A DNA stretch of 64,000 nt. Source: Desulfotomaculum sp. GTDB lineage: Bacteria > Bacillota > Desulfotomaculia > Desulfotomaculales > Desulfallaceae. Numbering within the stretch: position 1 is the first letter of the stretch; the number at the start of each line of letters is the position of its first letter. The notes under the pieces are model-generated. The model had not been told where the DNA came from. It searched no databases and was given only the letters and a program-made list of their open reading frames with translations. Where the stretch lies: positions 25,215 through 89,214 of the forward strand of contig JAENYQ010000001.1 in NCBI GenBank assembly GCA_016841675.1, given 5' to 3'. Both the position numbers and the translations under genes were made by a program. Shown here piece after piece: positions 24,749-33,178 of this stretch.

Positions 24749-25085
24749 AAAAGCGATAGCGGAACAAGTCCAGCAACGACTTGAGGAAGAAACGAACTGC
24801 TTTATCGGTATCAGCGACATGATTAATTTTTTAGATATTGTAAAGTATTTTGATTTACTGGCTGAGCGTGACGTGTTACGCACCGAGCTTTTATCTTGGC
24901 AGGAACTCTGCGAAGCATATCTGGCGGACAAGAAGAAGCAAGACGCCGAGCGGGAAGTATTGCGGAAAGTGGTAGAAGCGGCGCGGGAGTACAAGGATGA
25001 GATAGGGCCTGATTTTGAAAGCGTAAAGCGATATACGCTTTGTCGGGCACTGGCTGAACTGGACACCCTAAAAGGTGACACCTGA
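24738..25085 (+). CDS. 115-aa helical hypothetical protein
   Basis: MLDKKAIAEQVQQRLEEETNCFIGISDMINFLDIVKYFDLL..., mostly charged helices. AAAAGGGGTG precedes the ATG. It overlaps the next gene (TGATG). Not recognised. Confidence 0.55.
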   Translation: MLDKKAIAEQVQQRLEEETNCFIGISDMINFLDIVKYFDLLAERDVLRTELLSWQELCEAYLADKKKQDAEREVLRKVVEAAREYKDEIGPDFESVKRYTLCRALAELDTLKGDT

Positions 25086-25333
25086 TGCCCGCCCTGCGCA
25101 ATGCTAAAAGCAGCGGCGGCGCATCCAGAGACTTTTACAGCACCGTTACCAGGAGCCGGGCCACACCAAAAACAGATGTCCAATGCCCGACCTGTCATCA
25201 GACGCACACCGTCGGTAAAATCAGCGGTGGGTACTATTGTCGGGAGTGTTGCATGGAGTTTAACACGTTCACCGGTAGGATGCAGCGAACTATGCCCAGT
25301 GGTGAAGTGTACCCGGTAAACATGACCCGATGA
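25085..25333 (+). CDS. 82-aa zinc-ribbon protein
   Basis: CPTCHQTHTVGKISGGYYCRECCMEFN has two CxxC pairs around a beta hairpin. It starts in the preceding TGA. Function unknown; probably nucleic-acid binding. Confidence 0.55.
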   Translation: MPALRNAKSSGGASRDFYSTVTRSRATPKTDVQCPTCHQTHTVGKISGGYYCRECCMEFNTFTGRMQRTMPSGEVYPVNMTR

Positions 25334-25349
25334 AAAAGGGGTGTACACG

Positions 25350-25979
25350 TTGGCCTTACCCATAAAAAAGTTTATCACTGCACCTGGTACCCACGACCTG
25401 TCCTGCCCCCGCTGCGGCAGTGCGGACAATGTCAAGGTGGCCGGCGTGTACGAATACCCTAGGAGCCCGCATAATTGGTTCTGTCGCTGTTTTACGTGTA
25501 ATGTGTCGTTTAACCCAAGGCGTAAAACCGGAGGTGGTGATATGGCTTACGGCGATAAAATACAGGCTGCCCGGGAGGCCCTGCCCCGGGAAGAGTTCCT
25601 AGAGCTAATCAACAGGGGCCTGACCAACAAGGACGTGGCGGGAGTCAAGGGGATTGATTTACCCAACGTGAGAAAACTCAAACAAGAATACGGCTTGATT
25701 GGCATTACCCCAAACCGGGGAGGAAGACCACGGAAGGAGCTAGATGATATGGAAAATGATAAGCTAAACAACCAGGAGACTTGCCAGCGAATGACAATCA
25801 ATCAGGCGTTAAAATTTCAAGAAAAGTTACAAAAGGAGCAGACCTGCACCAGTAACCTTCTATGCGGTGAGGAGCTTGCACCTGTGGTTGAAGAGTTGTT
25901 AAAGAAGCACCTGGACGAGGTTGTGGGCACCTTGGAGCAGATCAAGCAGGTGTTTGAAAGCACCGAAATCGCCATATAA
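25350..25979 (+). CDS. Zinc-ribbon plus HTH-like early protein
   Basis: 209 aa from the TTG at 25350 (AAAAGGGG upstream). N-terminal zinc ribbon CPRCGSADNVKV...FCRCFTCNVSF; the middle, LPREEFLELINRGLTNKDVAGVKGIDLPNVRKLKQEYGL, is an HTH of the resolvase/sigma-like type, followed by a GRPRK AT-hook-like element and a helical C-terminus. It is a candidate transcription regulator. Confidence 0.55.
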   Translation: MALPIKKFITAPGTHDLSCPRCGSADNVKVAGVYEYPRSPHNWFCRCFTCNVSFNPRRKTGGGDMAYGDKIQAAREALPREEFLELINRGLTNKDVAGVKGIDLPNVRKLKQEYGLIGITPNRGGRPRKELDDMENDKLNNQETCQRMTINQALKFQEKLQKEQTCTSNLLCGEELAPVVEELLKKHLDEVVGTLEQIKQVFESTEIAI

Positions 25980-25991
25980 GGAGTGATTCAC

Positions 25992-28085
25992 ATGGCCAAC
26001 ATGATGAACATACCCATAGACATGATCTACCCGAACCCGCGGAACCCTCGGAAGCACTTCGACCCGGAAGCTATGGCCGAGCTGGTTATCAGCATCCACC
26101 AGGTCGGGATCCTGCAGCCGGTGGTTGTGGTCCTGGATATGCCGGAAGAGGATGGTGTTCCCAGGCGGTACCGAATGGTGGCCGGTGAGCGCCGGTACCG
26201 GGCAGCTCTGGACACTGGCCTGACGGAACTGCCGGCAGTAGTCCGGGAACTGACCCCGGAGCAGGAACTGGAAGTCATGATCATCGAGAACCTGCAGCGC
26301 CGGGATGTGAACGCCATCGAGGAGGCCTATGGGATGAAGGCCCTGCTGGATGAGGGCGGGTATACCCAGGAGGCCCTAGCCGATAAGTTGGGGTGCAGCC
26401 AGGGGCATATTGCTAACCGATTGCGGTTGCTTGATCTACCGGATAGCATTCAAGAGAATATTTCACGTGGAATAATCGGCGCCGGCCATGCCAAGGAACT
26501 GCTTGCCGCCAAGAAGATGGGGCCGGAAATCATGGAGCAGGTGGCCAAACAGGCAGCTGATAATGGGATGTCGGTGAAAGAAGTGGCCAAGTCCGTGGCC
26601 ACTCGAATGTGGAACAAGTCACACTCACTATCTGGTGACGGATGGGGCTCGCCCAAGTTTGACACATCGGAGTGCCAGGCATGTAAAAAGAAAGCCACGG
26701 TCAAGGAACCGTATAGCGAAAGAGAAGAGTTGCGTTGCCTAGATACAGAATGCTGGACCGGCAAACAGAGTCAGGCAGAACGGGATGCCTTGGAGGATAC
26801 AGAAGGGCCGCTGCGTGAAAAGTACCCGGATGCAATTATAATTAACGATTTGGATTACGGCACCTTCAAGTATATCAACTGGCCCCAGGGTCTTTCCGAA
26901 TCCTGCCAGGAGAAAAACTGCGAACACCTCCGGCATGGCCGACACCGTAACCGTGAAGACATCCAGGGTGTATGCTTGAACGTCAAGGAATTCGAGAATT
27001 GCCACAAAGAATTTATCCAGGTCTTGGAAGAGGGTAAGGAGCTCAAAGATAAGCAGGGGCGGGAGGAACTCACGCAACTGGTCGCTGGCAAAACTGGAGC
27101 GGTTGACGGCCATGGCAGTGACCTGGTGATGATTACCCGGGGAAAGCTTATTTACATTGCTAGCGTCATCCTCGAATGCTGTGAGGGTTACAGTTACGGC
27201 GTCGAAGGTGTCATTGAATACCTCGAGGGAATCGTTGGCCGCAAACTGGAAGAATTTGAGGAAGGAGACTTGCTGGGCGACGAATGGCCGCAGTTGCACA
27301 AGCTCCTGGATGAGCTTACTACCGAGCAGCTGATCCAGATTGTGTTAGAGTGGCCGGCCATGGCCCTGGGGATGGATAGGCCGGCAGTGGAGTGGTTCTT
27401 CAAGGGAGAGCTGGAGCCGAAAATTGAAGAGGTGCCGCTAACAGAGTTTGCCGCGTTTGCCGCCGGCATCTGTCGCGTTTGCGGCTGCACCGATGACAAT
27501 GCATGCGAGGGCGGCTGTTACTGGGTGGAGCCGGACCTATGCAGTAGCTGTGCGGAGGCGGTCGTCCAGGCTCCTAAGTCTGATCCGGTTCATGCGCTTA
27601 TGGGACGTGTTATTAAGACCCATTACAATACCGGTGGGGTGGTTACTGGTGTGAGTGGGCCTAAGGATAACGGATTTTACACCGTAAATTACAGAGATCC
27701 CAGTGATAAGGGCAAACGGCTTTGCACAATCAACAGCATTACCGTCAGTGAAGGCATGGTTTTGTGTGAAGATGTTCCTTTAATCATCCTTGATAACGAA
27801 AAGTTGGAACAGCGAGAACCTGAAGAACTAGCTCCCCGCTCCTACCTGGACGAAAAAGGCCAAGAAATATTCGTTTCCGCCGGTCTGGGTGATGAATATG
27901 GCAGCTTTCGACGCTCACCGTCTGGAGGCCTGCACCGGGTGAAGTCACCATATATGCCTATGGTCAACTCTAAGGAGGAGGCCCAGGCCAACCTGGACTA
28001 CTGGGCAACTGATAAAGGGCTGCAGTTGGTGGGAGGTGACAACCATTGCGAGCAAAACCGGGAGGGGATACCGTGTACAAGCTAA
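25992..28085 (+). CDS. Large ParB/Spo0J-domain protein with zinc-finger C-terminal region
   Basis: 697 aa from the ATG at 25992 (AAGGAG upstream). The N-terminal ParB domain has NPRNPRKHFDPEAMAELVISIHQVGILQPVVV, then VAGERRYRAALDTG and MIIENLQRRDVNAIEEAYGMKALL. An HTH follows (YTQEALADKLGCSQGHIANRLRLLDLP). The C-terminal half is phage-specific, with CRVCGCTDDNACEGGCYWVEPDLCSSC, a metal-binding cluster. It is about twice the size of chromosomal ParB, has no ParA partner here, and may act as a nuclease or DNA-organizing protein rather than in partition. Confidence 0.8.
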   Translation: MANMMNIPIDMIYPNPRNPRKHFDPEAMAELVISIHQVGILQPVVVVLDMPEEDGVPRRYRMVAGERRYRAALDTGLTELPAVVRELTPEQELEVMIIENLQRRDVNAIEEAYGMKALLDEGGYTQEALADKLGCSQGHIANRLRLLDLPDSIQENISRGIIGAGHAKELLAAKKMGPEIMEQVAKQAADNGMSVKEVAKSVATRMWNKSHSLSGDGWGSPKFDTSECQACKKKATVKEPYSEREELRCLDTECWTGKQSQAERDALEDTEGPLREKYPDAIIINDLDYGTFKYINWPQGLSESCQEKNCEHLRHGRHRNREDIQGVCLNVKEFENCHKEFIQVLEEGKELKDKQGREELTQLVAGKTGAVDGHGSDLVMITRGKLIYIASVILECCEGYSYGVEGVIEYLEGIVGRKLEEFEEGDLLGDEWPQLHKLLDELTTEQLIQIVLEWPAMALGMDRPAVEWFFKGELEPKIEEVPLTEFAAFAAGICRVCGCTDDNACEGGCYWVEPDLCSSCAEAVVQAPKSDPVHALMGRVIKTHYNTGGVVTGVSGPKDNGFYTVNYRDPSDKGKRLCTINSITVSEGMVLCEDVPLIILDNEKLEQREPEELAPRSYLDEKGQEIFVSAGLGDEYGSFRRSPSGGLHRVKSPYMPMVNSKEEAQANLDYWATDKGLQLVGGDNHCEQNREGIPCTS

Positions 28086-28444
28086 TATTCCCGGGCCGCC
28101 CGGTACCGGCTGCCAGGATGACCAAGCGGGGGAAGTATGTTAGCCGAAGGGCACAGGTGTACCTGGCATACAAAACGGAGATAGGTTATCGGGCCAGGGC
28201 CGTTATAAAAGAGCCCATCGAGGGACCGGTGGCCGTGGAGATAGATGTTTACATCTGCCAGCGGTCCGGGGACTGGGACAATTACGCTAAGTCAATCTGT
28301 GACGGGTTAAACGGTATAGCTTACATTGACGACCGGCAAATCAAAGATGGCCATGTGTTAGTGTACGAGGTGCCCACCGCGGCGGACCAGCGGGCGGAGG
28401 TCAGGATCCAGGCTCTGGCCCTGCCGGTGGAGAAGGGGGCGTGA
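28073..28444 (+). CDS. RusA-family Holliday junction resolvase
   Basis: 123 aa from the GTG at 28073, which follows GGGAGGGG; it overlaps the ParB-like gene by 13 bp. MYKLIFPGRPVPAARMTKRGKYVSRRAQVYLAYK, and GDWDNYAKSICDGLNGIAYIDDRQIKDG with the catalytic Asp residues (DWDN, CDGLNG, DDRQ). Resolves recombination intermediates before packaging. Confidence 0.9.
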   Translation: MYKLIFPGRPVPAARMTKRGKYVSRRAQVYLAYKTEIGYRARAVIKEPIEGPVAVEIDVYICQRSGDWDNYAKSICDGLNGIAYIDDRQIKDGHVLVYEVPTAADQRAEVRIQALALPVEKGA

Positions 28445-28450
28445 TTCCGA

Positions 28451-29014
28451 ATGCTATTACCGTTCAAAACAAGCCGGAAAGCATGTAAGCTTTCGGCAGA
28501 AGATGTCGCTCAAGCATTGCACATTGATAAGCGCTCATTATACCGCATCGAGGCGGGTCAGCAGTCGGCACCGCCGGAACTGGTCTGGGAAATGGCTAAA
28601 CTCTACAACGACCCGAACCTAATCAGGTGGCAGCAAAGCGAAGCCGACCCCATAGGTCGGCGCGTCAACCCGCCAGTGCTGAACGGCATCGTCAATAACC
28701 ACCAGGCGGTGCATTATAGCCTGGCCCGGGAGCTGGAAGAAGCGGCGCCAGTGGCAGAAAAGCTTTGTTGTCTGGTAACTAATAAGATAGCAGATCGTGA
28801 CTTCTCCGAACACGAAAAAGTAGAGTATTTTTCCCTCTACGGGAAGTGTGTGTCCAACATTAAGCAAGCCATAGTCGAGGTGGAAGGGGCTATGATGAAG
28901 ATTTTCGGGGTACAAGCTGCCGAGGCGGTCGGAAAAGCGCACAGGGACAAAATGCTGCAGAAAGGCTACCTGCGAACAAAGGTAACCTCTAAAGACAGAC
29001 TGAAAGGAGCTTAG
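28451..29014 (+). CDS. XRE-type HTH protein, paralogue of 15884-16501
   Basis: 187 aa. HTH (RKACKLSAEDVAQALHIDKRSLYRIEAGQQSAPPELVWEMAKLYNDPNLIRWQQSEADPIGRRVNPPVLNG), then a helical C-terminal domain ending FGVQAAEAVGKAHRDKMLQKGYL. The two paralogues lie at the start and end of the early operon. Confidence 0.7.
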   Translation: MLLPFKTSRKACKLSAEDVAQALHIDKRSLYRIEAGQQSAPPELVWEMAKLYNDPNLIRWQQSEADPIGRRVNPPVLNGIVNNHQAVHYSLARELEEAAPVAEKLCCLVTNKIADRDFSEHEKVEYFSLYGKCVSNIKQAIVEVEGAMMKIFGVQAAEAVGKAHRDKMLQKGYLRTKVTSKDRLKGA

Positions 29015-29018
29015 TTCA

Positions 29019-29213
29019 TTGAATTTTTGGCGGGAGTTTTGGTCATGGATTGATATGAATCGGGCAGTGAAAGCCCAACGGCGGGAGTTGCAAATGGCTG
29101 CACTTGCTCCGGAGTTGCCGCCTGCCGACATGGCCATTGGCAAAAGCATCATGCCCCGGGCCAGGCGCAACCTGCCGGCGGGAATGCGTAAACGGTTGGG
29201 GAAAAAAGAGTAA
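29019..29213 (+). CDS. 64-aa basic hypothetical protein
   Basis: TTG start with AAAGGAG 9 bp upstream. NFWREFWSWIDMNRAVKAQRRELQMAALAPELPPADMAIGKSIMPRARRNLPAGMRKRLGKKE is helical and basic. Not recognised. Confidence 0.5.
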   Translation: MNFWREFWSWIDMNRAVKAQRRELQMAALAPELPPADMAIGKSIMPRARRNLPAGMRKRLGKKE

Positions 29214-29242
29214 ATTAAAATCCACAGTTGGGGGTGGTTGAA

Positions 29243-29647
29243 GTGGCAAAACATTGTGGGGTGTGCGATAACTTTGTAGGGTTGACGGGAGCCTTGGCTG
29301 GGCGCTGTCAACTTATGGGCATGGTAGATACCTTTGCCGGCCGTGATTGCACATATTTCTCATCCAGGGAAAACGGTAAAATCAAAATCTTGCGGTGCCC
29401 TAACTGTGGTACCTATATGGAAAAACAAGATGAGTGGTGGAAATGCCCGCACTGTGAAGGCGAATGGTGGCCACCGGAACGCGAGGACACGCCAGAGCAG
29501 TTAGCCAGGGCCGCGAGGTTAGCGTATATGGAGGACGTGCGTGTGGGGTTCTTTGGCTTTGGGGGAAAATACTCGAGCGGCAGTAAGTCAGGGAAAAAGC
29601 GGAGTAAACCACCAAAGTTTTATAGGAACCCTTATCTTTGTTGTTGA
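29243..29647 (+). CDS. Zinc-ribbon protein, last gene of the early operon
   Basis: 134 aa from the GTG at 29243. N-terminal Cys cluster (HCGVCDNF...GRCQLMG...GRDC) and a ribbon CPNCGTYMEKQDEWWKCPHCEGEWW. A Gly/Ser/Lys-rich tail follows. Function unknown. Confidence 0.55.
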   Translation: MAKHCGVCDNFVGLTGALAGRCQLMGMVDTFAGRDCTYFSSRENGKIKILRCPNCGTYMEKQDEWWKCPHCEGEWWPPEREDTPEQLARAARLAYMEDVRVGFFGFGGKYSSGSKSGKKRSKPPKFYRNPYLCC

Positions 29648-29672
29648 CAAAGGCTCCAGGGGTGAGTAAAAT
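29644..29672 (+). promoter_or_regulatory. Moron promoter
   Basis: TTGACA (29644-29649), 17-bp spacer, TAAAAT (29667-29672), overlapping the end of the previous gene. It should express the next gene independently of the lytic operon. Confidence 0.75.
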
Positions 29673-29681
29673 AAAATTGAT

Positions 29682-29712
29682 TTTCGCGCCCAATTTTAAC
29701 CAGGGCGCGAAA
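29682..29712 (+). promoter_or_regulatory. Perfect 10-bp inverted repeat in the moron leader
   Basis: TTTCGCGCCC (29682-29691), 11-nt loop, GGGCGCGAAA (29703-29712). It lies at or just after the predicted transcription start, before the RBS. No T-run follows, so a protein operator or RNA regulatory hairpin is more likely than a terminator. Confidence 0.6.
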
Positions 29713-29729
29713 CTTATTGGAGGAAATAA

Positions 29730-30227
29730 ATGGGTGATGCAGAACAGATATTTCGAAAAAGGTTACTGTTATCTCATGAAAGAGTAGGAAGATGTATTAG
29801 ACCTACTGAGAGTGATTTAATTAAACGCGGCATGTTTGGTCAAGGCCCTGGTCTTGAAAAATATTCAGAAGATTGGTTTGAATGTCTAAGAAGTGATATT
29901 TTAACTGAATTAGAAAAAGTTAAACCATTAAATTTGACTGAAAAAGAATGGGATAGTATTTATGAAATAGCCCAGTCAATGATAAAGAGTCAAGTTGATT
30001 TCCTTATCCAATATTTCGGAAGCACATGGAGTACCTTCCCAGATTCTTTTAGAGATAAACTTATTATTAAACAAGATGATTTAATAAGTGTTGTAGAAAG
30101 CTTTGCCGAGGGGCAAAAGTCATTAATTAAAGCTCAAAAAGATAGGGACATAAGAACAAAAGTATGGGAGTTATTTAAGATATTGTTAAGTTTAATTGTT
30201 GGTTATGTACTAGGGAAGATAACATAA
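29730..30227 (+). CDS. Tail-anchored AT-rich moron protein
   Basis: 165 aa, much more AT-rich than its neighbours. Charged helical body (GRCIRPTESDLIKRGMFGQGPGLEKYSEDWFECLRSDI...) and a C-terminal membrane helix (VWELFKILLSLIVGYVLGKI). It has its own promoter and two terminators behind it, the layout of a lysogenic-conversion or superinfection-exclusion gene. RBS GGAGG. No family recognised. Confidence 0.65.
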   Translation: MGDAEQIFRKRLLLSHERVGRCIRPTESDLIKRGMFGQGPGLEKYSEDWFECLRSDILTELEKVKPLNLTEKEWDSIYEIAQSMIKSQVDFLIQYFGSTWSTFPDSFRDKLIIKQDDLISVVESFAEGQKSLIKAQKDRDIRTKVWELFKILLSLIVGYVLGKIT

Positions 30228-30253
30228 AAGCCCGCAACAGGCTTTTTCTTTTT
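30226..30253 (+). terminator. Terminator 1 after the moron
   Basis: AAAAGCC-cgcaaca-GGCTTTT followed by TCTTTTT, overlapping the moron stop codon. Confidence 0.85.
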
Positions 30254-30283
30254 AATAAAGGATTAGATTATCTGAAAAAAGTT

Positions 30284-30307
30284 GAGCCCCCGGGCTCTTT
30301 TCTTTTT
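30284..30307 (+). terminator. Terminator 2 before the late genes
   Basis: GAGCCC-cc-GGGCTC followed by TTTTCTTTTT. Together with terminator 1 it isolates the moron from the packaging operon; late transcription must start downstream or use antitermination. Confidence 0.8.
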
Positions 30308-30338
30308 GCACTAGCATCCCGAGAGAAGGTGGTGATCA

Positions 30339-31283
30339 TTGGCCAAATGGACAACAGAACAAAAGCAGGAAGTGCTGGCGCTGGCCGAGGCCACCACCAT
30401 TCGGGAAGCGGCGGAGAAGTTTGGAATCCCAGAAGGTACCATAAAACGCTGGCGGAGTGAAAACCGAACCAAAGCCGAACCGAACCAAAAAAGCGAATTG
30501 AAAGCGAACCGAACCGAACCAAGCGAACTGAACCAGGAGCCTGAACCATTCCCTGGCCAGTGCGCAGCCATCGGCCACAAAAGCGGCCAGCGTTGCCGAA
30601 ATAAGGCAATGCCCGGCAGTGAGTTCTGCCGGCGCCATGCTGATGCAATAGAGGGCCAGTGCACCGCAAAGTCTAAGCAATCCGGTGAGCGCTGCAAGAA
30701 TAAAGCCGTACCTGGGAAAGACAAGTGTAAGTTTCACGGCGGAAATAGCATCGGCAGCCCGGGACGCCAAAACGCGCTGAAGCATGGCTTCTTCGCCAAG
30801 ATATTTCCGGACGATGAGGAGACCAGAGCACTGGTGGGAGAGATTATGGAGAAGAGTCCCTTGGACATCCTTTGGGAAAATATTACGATACAGTACCTGG
30901 CCATTGCCCGGGCCCAGAAGATTATGTTTGTGCGGGACCGCGACGACATAACCGAGCACTTGAAGCGTGAGAAGGAAATGAGTGGCCCAAACAGTGATGG
31001 CTGGGAAAAAGAATATGAGCTGCAGTTTGCGTGGGATAAGCAAGCAAGTTTCTTAAAAGCACAAAGCACGGCTATGAAGACATTAGATGGCCTTATTTCA
31101 CGATATGAAGACCTGGTTGAAAGGTATGAGCTGAAGGGTGTAGTGGTCGAAGAGCACCGGTTAAAGCTGGATAAGTTGCGGTCTGAAATTAAGAAAATCG
31201 AATCCACTTCCGGTCCTGGCAATGGTGATGGATGGGCGGACCTGACTGCCGATGGTGACGACGATGACGCTGAAGAACATTAG
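30339..31283 (+). CDS. terS: Terminase small subunit-like protein
   Basis: 314 aa, TTG start after GGTGGTGATCA. N-terminal HTH (EVLALAEATTIREAAEKFGIPEGTIKRWRSENRT) for DNA recognition, a Lys/Glu/Asn-rich linker, two Cys/His modules (CAAIGHKSGQRCRNKAMPGSEFCRRH and CTAKSKQSGERCKNKAVPGKDKCKFH), the conserved GSPGRQNALKHGFFAK, then an oligomerization helix. The paired CxxH-like modules are an unusual addition to TerS. Overlaps terL by 32 bp. Confidence 0.75.
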   Translation: MAKWTTEQKQEVLALAEATTIREAAEKFGIPEGTIKRWRSENRTKAEPNQKSELKANRTEPSELNQEPEPFPGQCAAIGHKSGQRCRNKAMPGSEFCRRHADAIEGQCTAKSKQSGERCKNKAVPGKDKCKFHGGNSIGSPGRQNALKHGFFAKIFPDDEETRALVGEIMEKSPLDILWENITIQYLAIARAQKIMFVRDRDDITEHLKREKEMSGPNSDGWEKEYELQFAWDKQASFLKAQSTAMKTLDGLISRYEDLVERYELKGVVVEEHRLKLDKLRSEIKKIESTSGPGNGDGWADLTADGDDDDAEEH

Positions 31284-32730
31284 CCCGGAGCGAAAGAAAA
31301 AGCTTCGACGTAAAGGCAAAACGCAGCCGGTCTGGTGGGTAAAGAAAGTCCTGGGTGCTATCCCCTGGGAAAAACAGCGGGAAATACTGAACAGCGTCCG
31401 TGATAACCCGAGGACAGCAGTACGCAGCTGCCACGGCATAGGCAAATCATTCACCGCAGGACAAGTGATCCTGTGGTTTTTGTATAACTTCCCCCGAAGC
31501 ATTGTATTATCGACTGCACCGACTTGGCGCCAGGTGGAGAAGCTTGTCTGGAAAGAAGTCAGGGCCAGCTATAAGCGGTCGAAGGTGCCCTTGGGTGGCC
31601 ATATCTTACCCAAAAGCCCGGAAATACAGATTATCCAAGACGAATGGTATGCCATGGGGCTATCCACCAACGACCCCGACCGGTTCCAGGGCTACCATGA
31701 AAAGTACATCCTGGTGGTGGTAGACGAGGCCGCCGGGGTACCGGAGGACATCTTTGAGGCCATTGAGGGCGTGCTGACATCAGAACATGCGCGCCTTCTC
31801 CTTTTGGGTAACCCCACGGCGCTATCAGGGACGTTTTACAACGCTTTTCGCGGCCCGGGTTGGTACACCATTGCTATATCAGCATTCGATACTCCTAACT
31901 TTACGAAGTTTGGTATAACTGAAGACGATATAGCCAACGGCACCTGGGAAGCTAAAATGACCGGGCCACTGCCAAACCCGAAGCTAATCACTCCGGCCTG
32001 GGTAGCAGATAAGTACCTACGCTGGGGTCCTGAGTCACCGGCCTACCATGCCCGGGTAAAGGGACAGTTCCCGACCGAGGCAGACGACACCCTTATTCCG
32101 CTGGCCTGGATAGAAGCGGCCATGGAGCGCGATGTCCCGGAAGGCAAACCGGTCAGGATAGGTAACGACGTAGCCCGGTTTGGTAGCGATAAGACGGTCA
32201 TTGTACCCCGCAAGGGCATGAAGGTACTGCCGCTGAAGGTGTACTCTAAGAAGGACACCATGGAAACGGCCGGCCTTGCTGCGGCGGAGCAAAAGGAGCA
32301 TAGCGCCGAGTATATCCTGGTTGACGTTATCGGCCAGGGCGCTGGGGTAGTTGACCGGCTCAATGAGCTGAATTACCCGGTGGTTGGCATCAATGTGGCT
32401 GAGGCCGCAACGGATACAGAGAAGTTTGCCGACCTGCGTTCAGAGCTGTGGTGGAACCTGCGGGAGCTCTTGGACCCCAACCCAAAGAGTAACCCCACAC
32501 CGATATCACTGCCCCGGGATGACGAACTCCTGGGTGACCTGTCCGGGATAAAGTATAAGTACACCAGCCGGGGCCAGATCCGGGTGGAGAGTAAGGACGA
32601 AATGAAGAAGCGGATTAAGCGCAGCCCTGACCGGGCGGACGCTGTTGCCCTGGCCTTTGCCGACCCGAACCGGGGCGAAGCAAGTGCCAAAGACCTGGCC
32701 AAGCTAGGAGGACTGAGGATCTATGGCTGA
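31252..32730 (+). CDS. terL: Terminase large subunit
   Basis: 492 aa packaging motor. Walker A-like SCHGIGKSFTAG (60-70), Walker B VVVDEAAGVP near 160, a coupling motif (LLLLGNPTALSGTFY) and a C-terminal RNase H-like nuclease starting IGNDVARFGSDKTVI with catalytic Asp. The last segment, KRSPDRADAVALAFA, is typical of large terminases. ATG at 31252 or 31264. Confidence 0.92.
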   Translation: MVTTMTLKNISPERKKKLRRKGKTQPVWWVKKVLGAIPWEKQREILNSVRDNPRTAVRSCHGIGKSFTAGQVILWFLYNFPRSIVLSTAPTWRQVEKLVWKEVRASYKRSKVPLGGHILPKSPEIQIIQDEWYAMGLSTNDPDRFQGYHEKYILVVVDEAAGVPEDIFEAIEGVLTSEHARLLLLGNPTALSGTFYNAFRGPGWYTIAISAFDTPNFTKFGITEDDIANGTWEAKMTGPLPNPKLITPAWVADKYLRWGPESPAYHARVKGQFPTEADDTLIPLAWIEAAMERDVPEGKPVRIGNDVARFGSDKTVIVPRKGMKVLPLKVYSKKDTMETAGLAAAEQKEHSAEYILVDVIGQGAGVVDRLNELNYPVVGINVAEAATDTEKFADLRSELWWNLRELLDPNPKSNPTPISLPRDDELLGDLSGIKYKYTSRGQIRVESKDEMKKRIKRSPDRADAVALAFADPNRGEASAKDLAKLGGLRIYG

Positions 32731-33178
32731 TTTTCTACCCAAGCGTGAAGATAACGAATCCATTGAGGCTTACGCATTGCGCTGTGCTGGTCCCTTGAAA
32801 GAGGCACATGATTACTGGGCCAAGGTGCTGCGTATTCAGGACTGGGAAATAACCACTGAGGTTATCAGCAGGGAAAAGATGCACCATGAGATGAACAAGG
32901 ATGGGTATGTAGGGTATTGTAATCACGACCGAGTTCATAAAGAAGCGGACATAGCTCTGCTAGAAGACAAGGCCAAAGAAGATGACTTTGTTCACGAGAT
33001 GCTTCACGTGGTCTTTGACGACTTTCAAACCAGGGCACACAATGCTGTTGAGCTGGTAGAGTCGGCAAAAGCCCGGGAGGCACTAACCAGAGAGCTTAAC
33101 GAAAGCCTTGAGCGCACCATCAATCAAATATCCAAAGCCCTACTCACGGTCAGGGACGGAGAGAAGAAAGATGGCTAA
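32723..33178 (+). CDS. Zincin-like protein (HExxH) in the packaging operon
   Basis: 151 aa. VHEMLHVVFDD is an HExxH metallopeptidase signature. The upstream KEAHDYWAKVLRIQDWEITTEVI is an SprT/phage-zincin-like lead-in. It overlaps terL by 8 bp and the portal gene by 8 bp. Role unknown; it may process a virion or host protein. Confidence 0.6.
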   Translation: MADFLPKREDNESIEAYALRCAGPLKEAHDYWAKVLRIQDWEITTEVISREKMHHEMNKDGYVGYCNHDRVHKEADIALLEDKAKEDDFVHEMLHVVFDDFQTRAHNAVELVESAKAREALTRELNESLERTINQISKALLTVRDGEKKDG

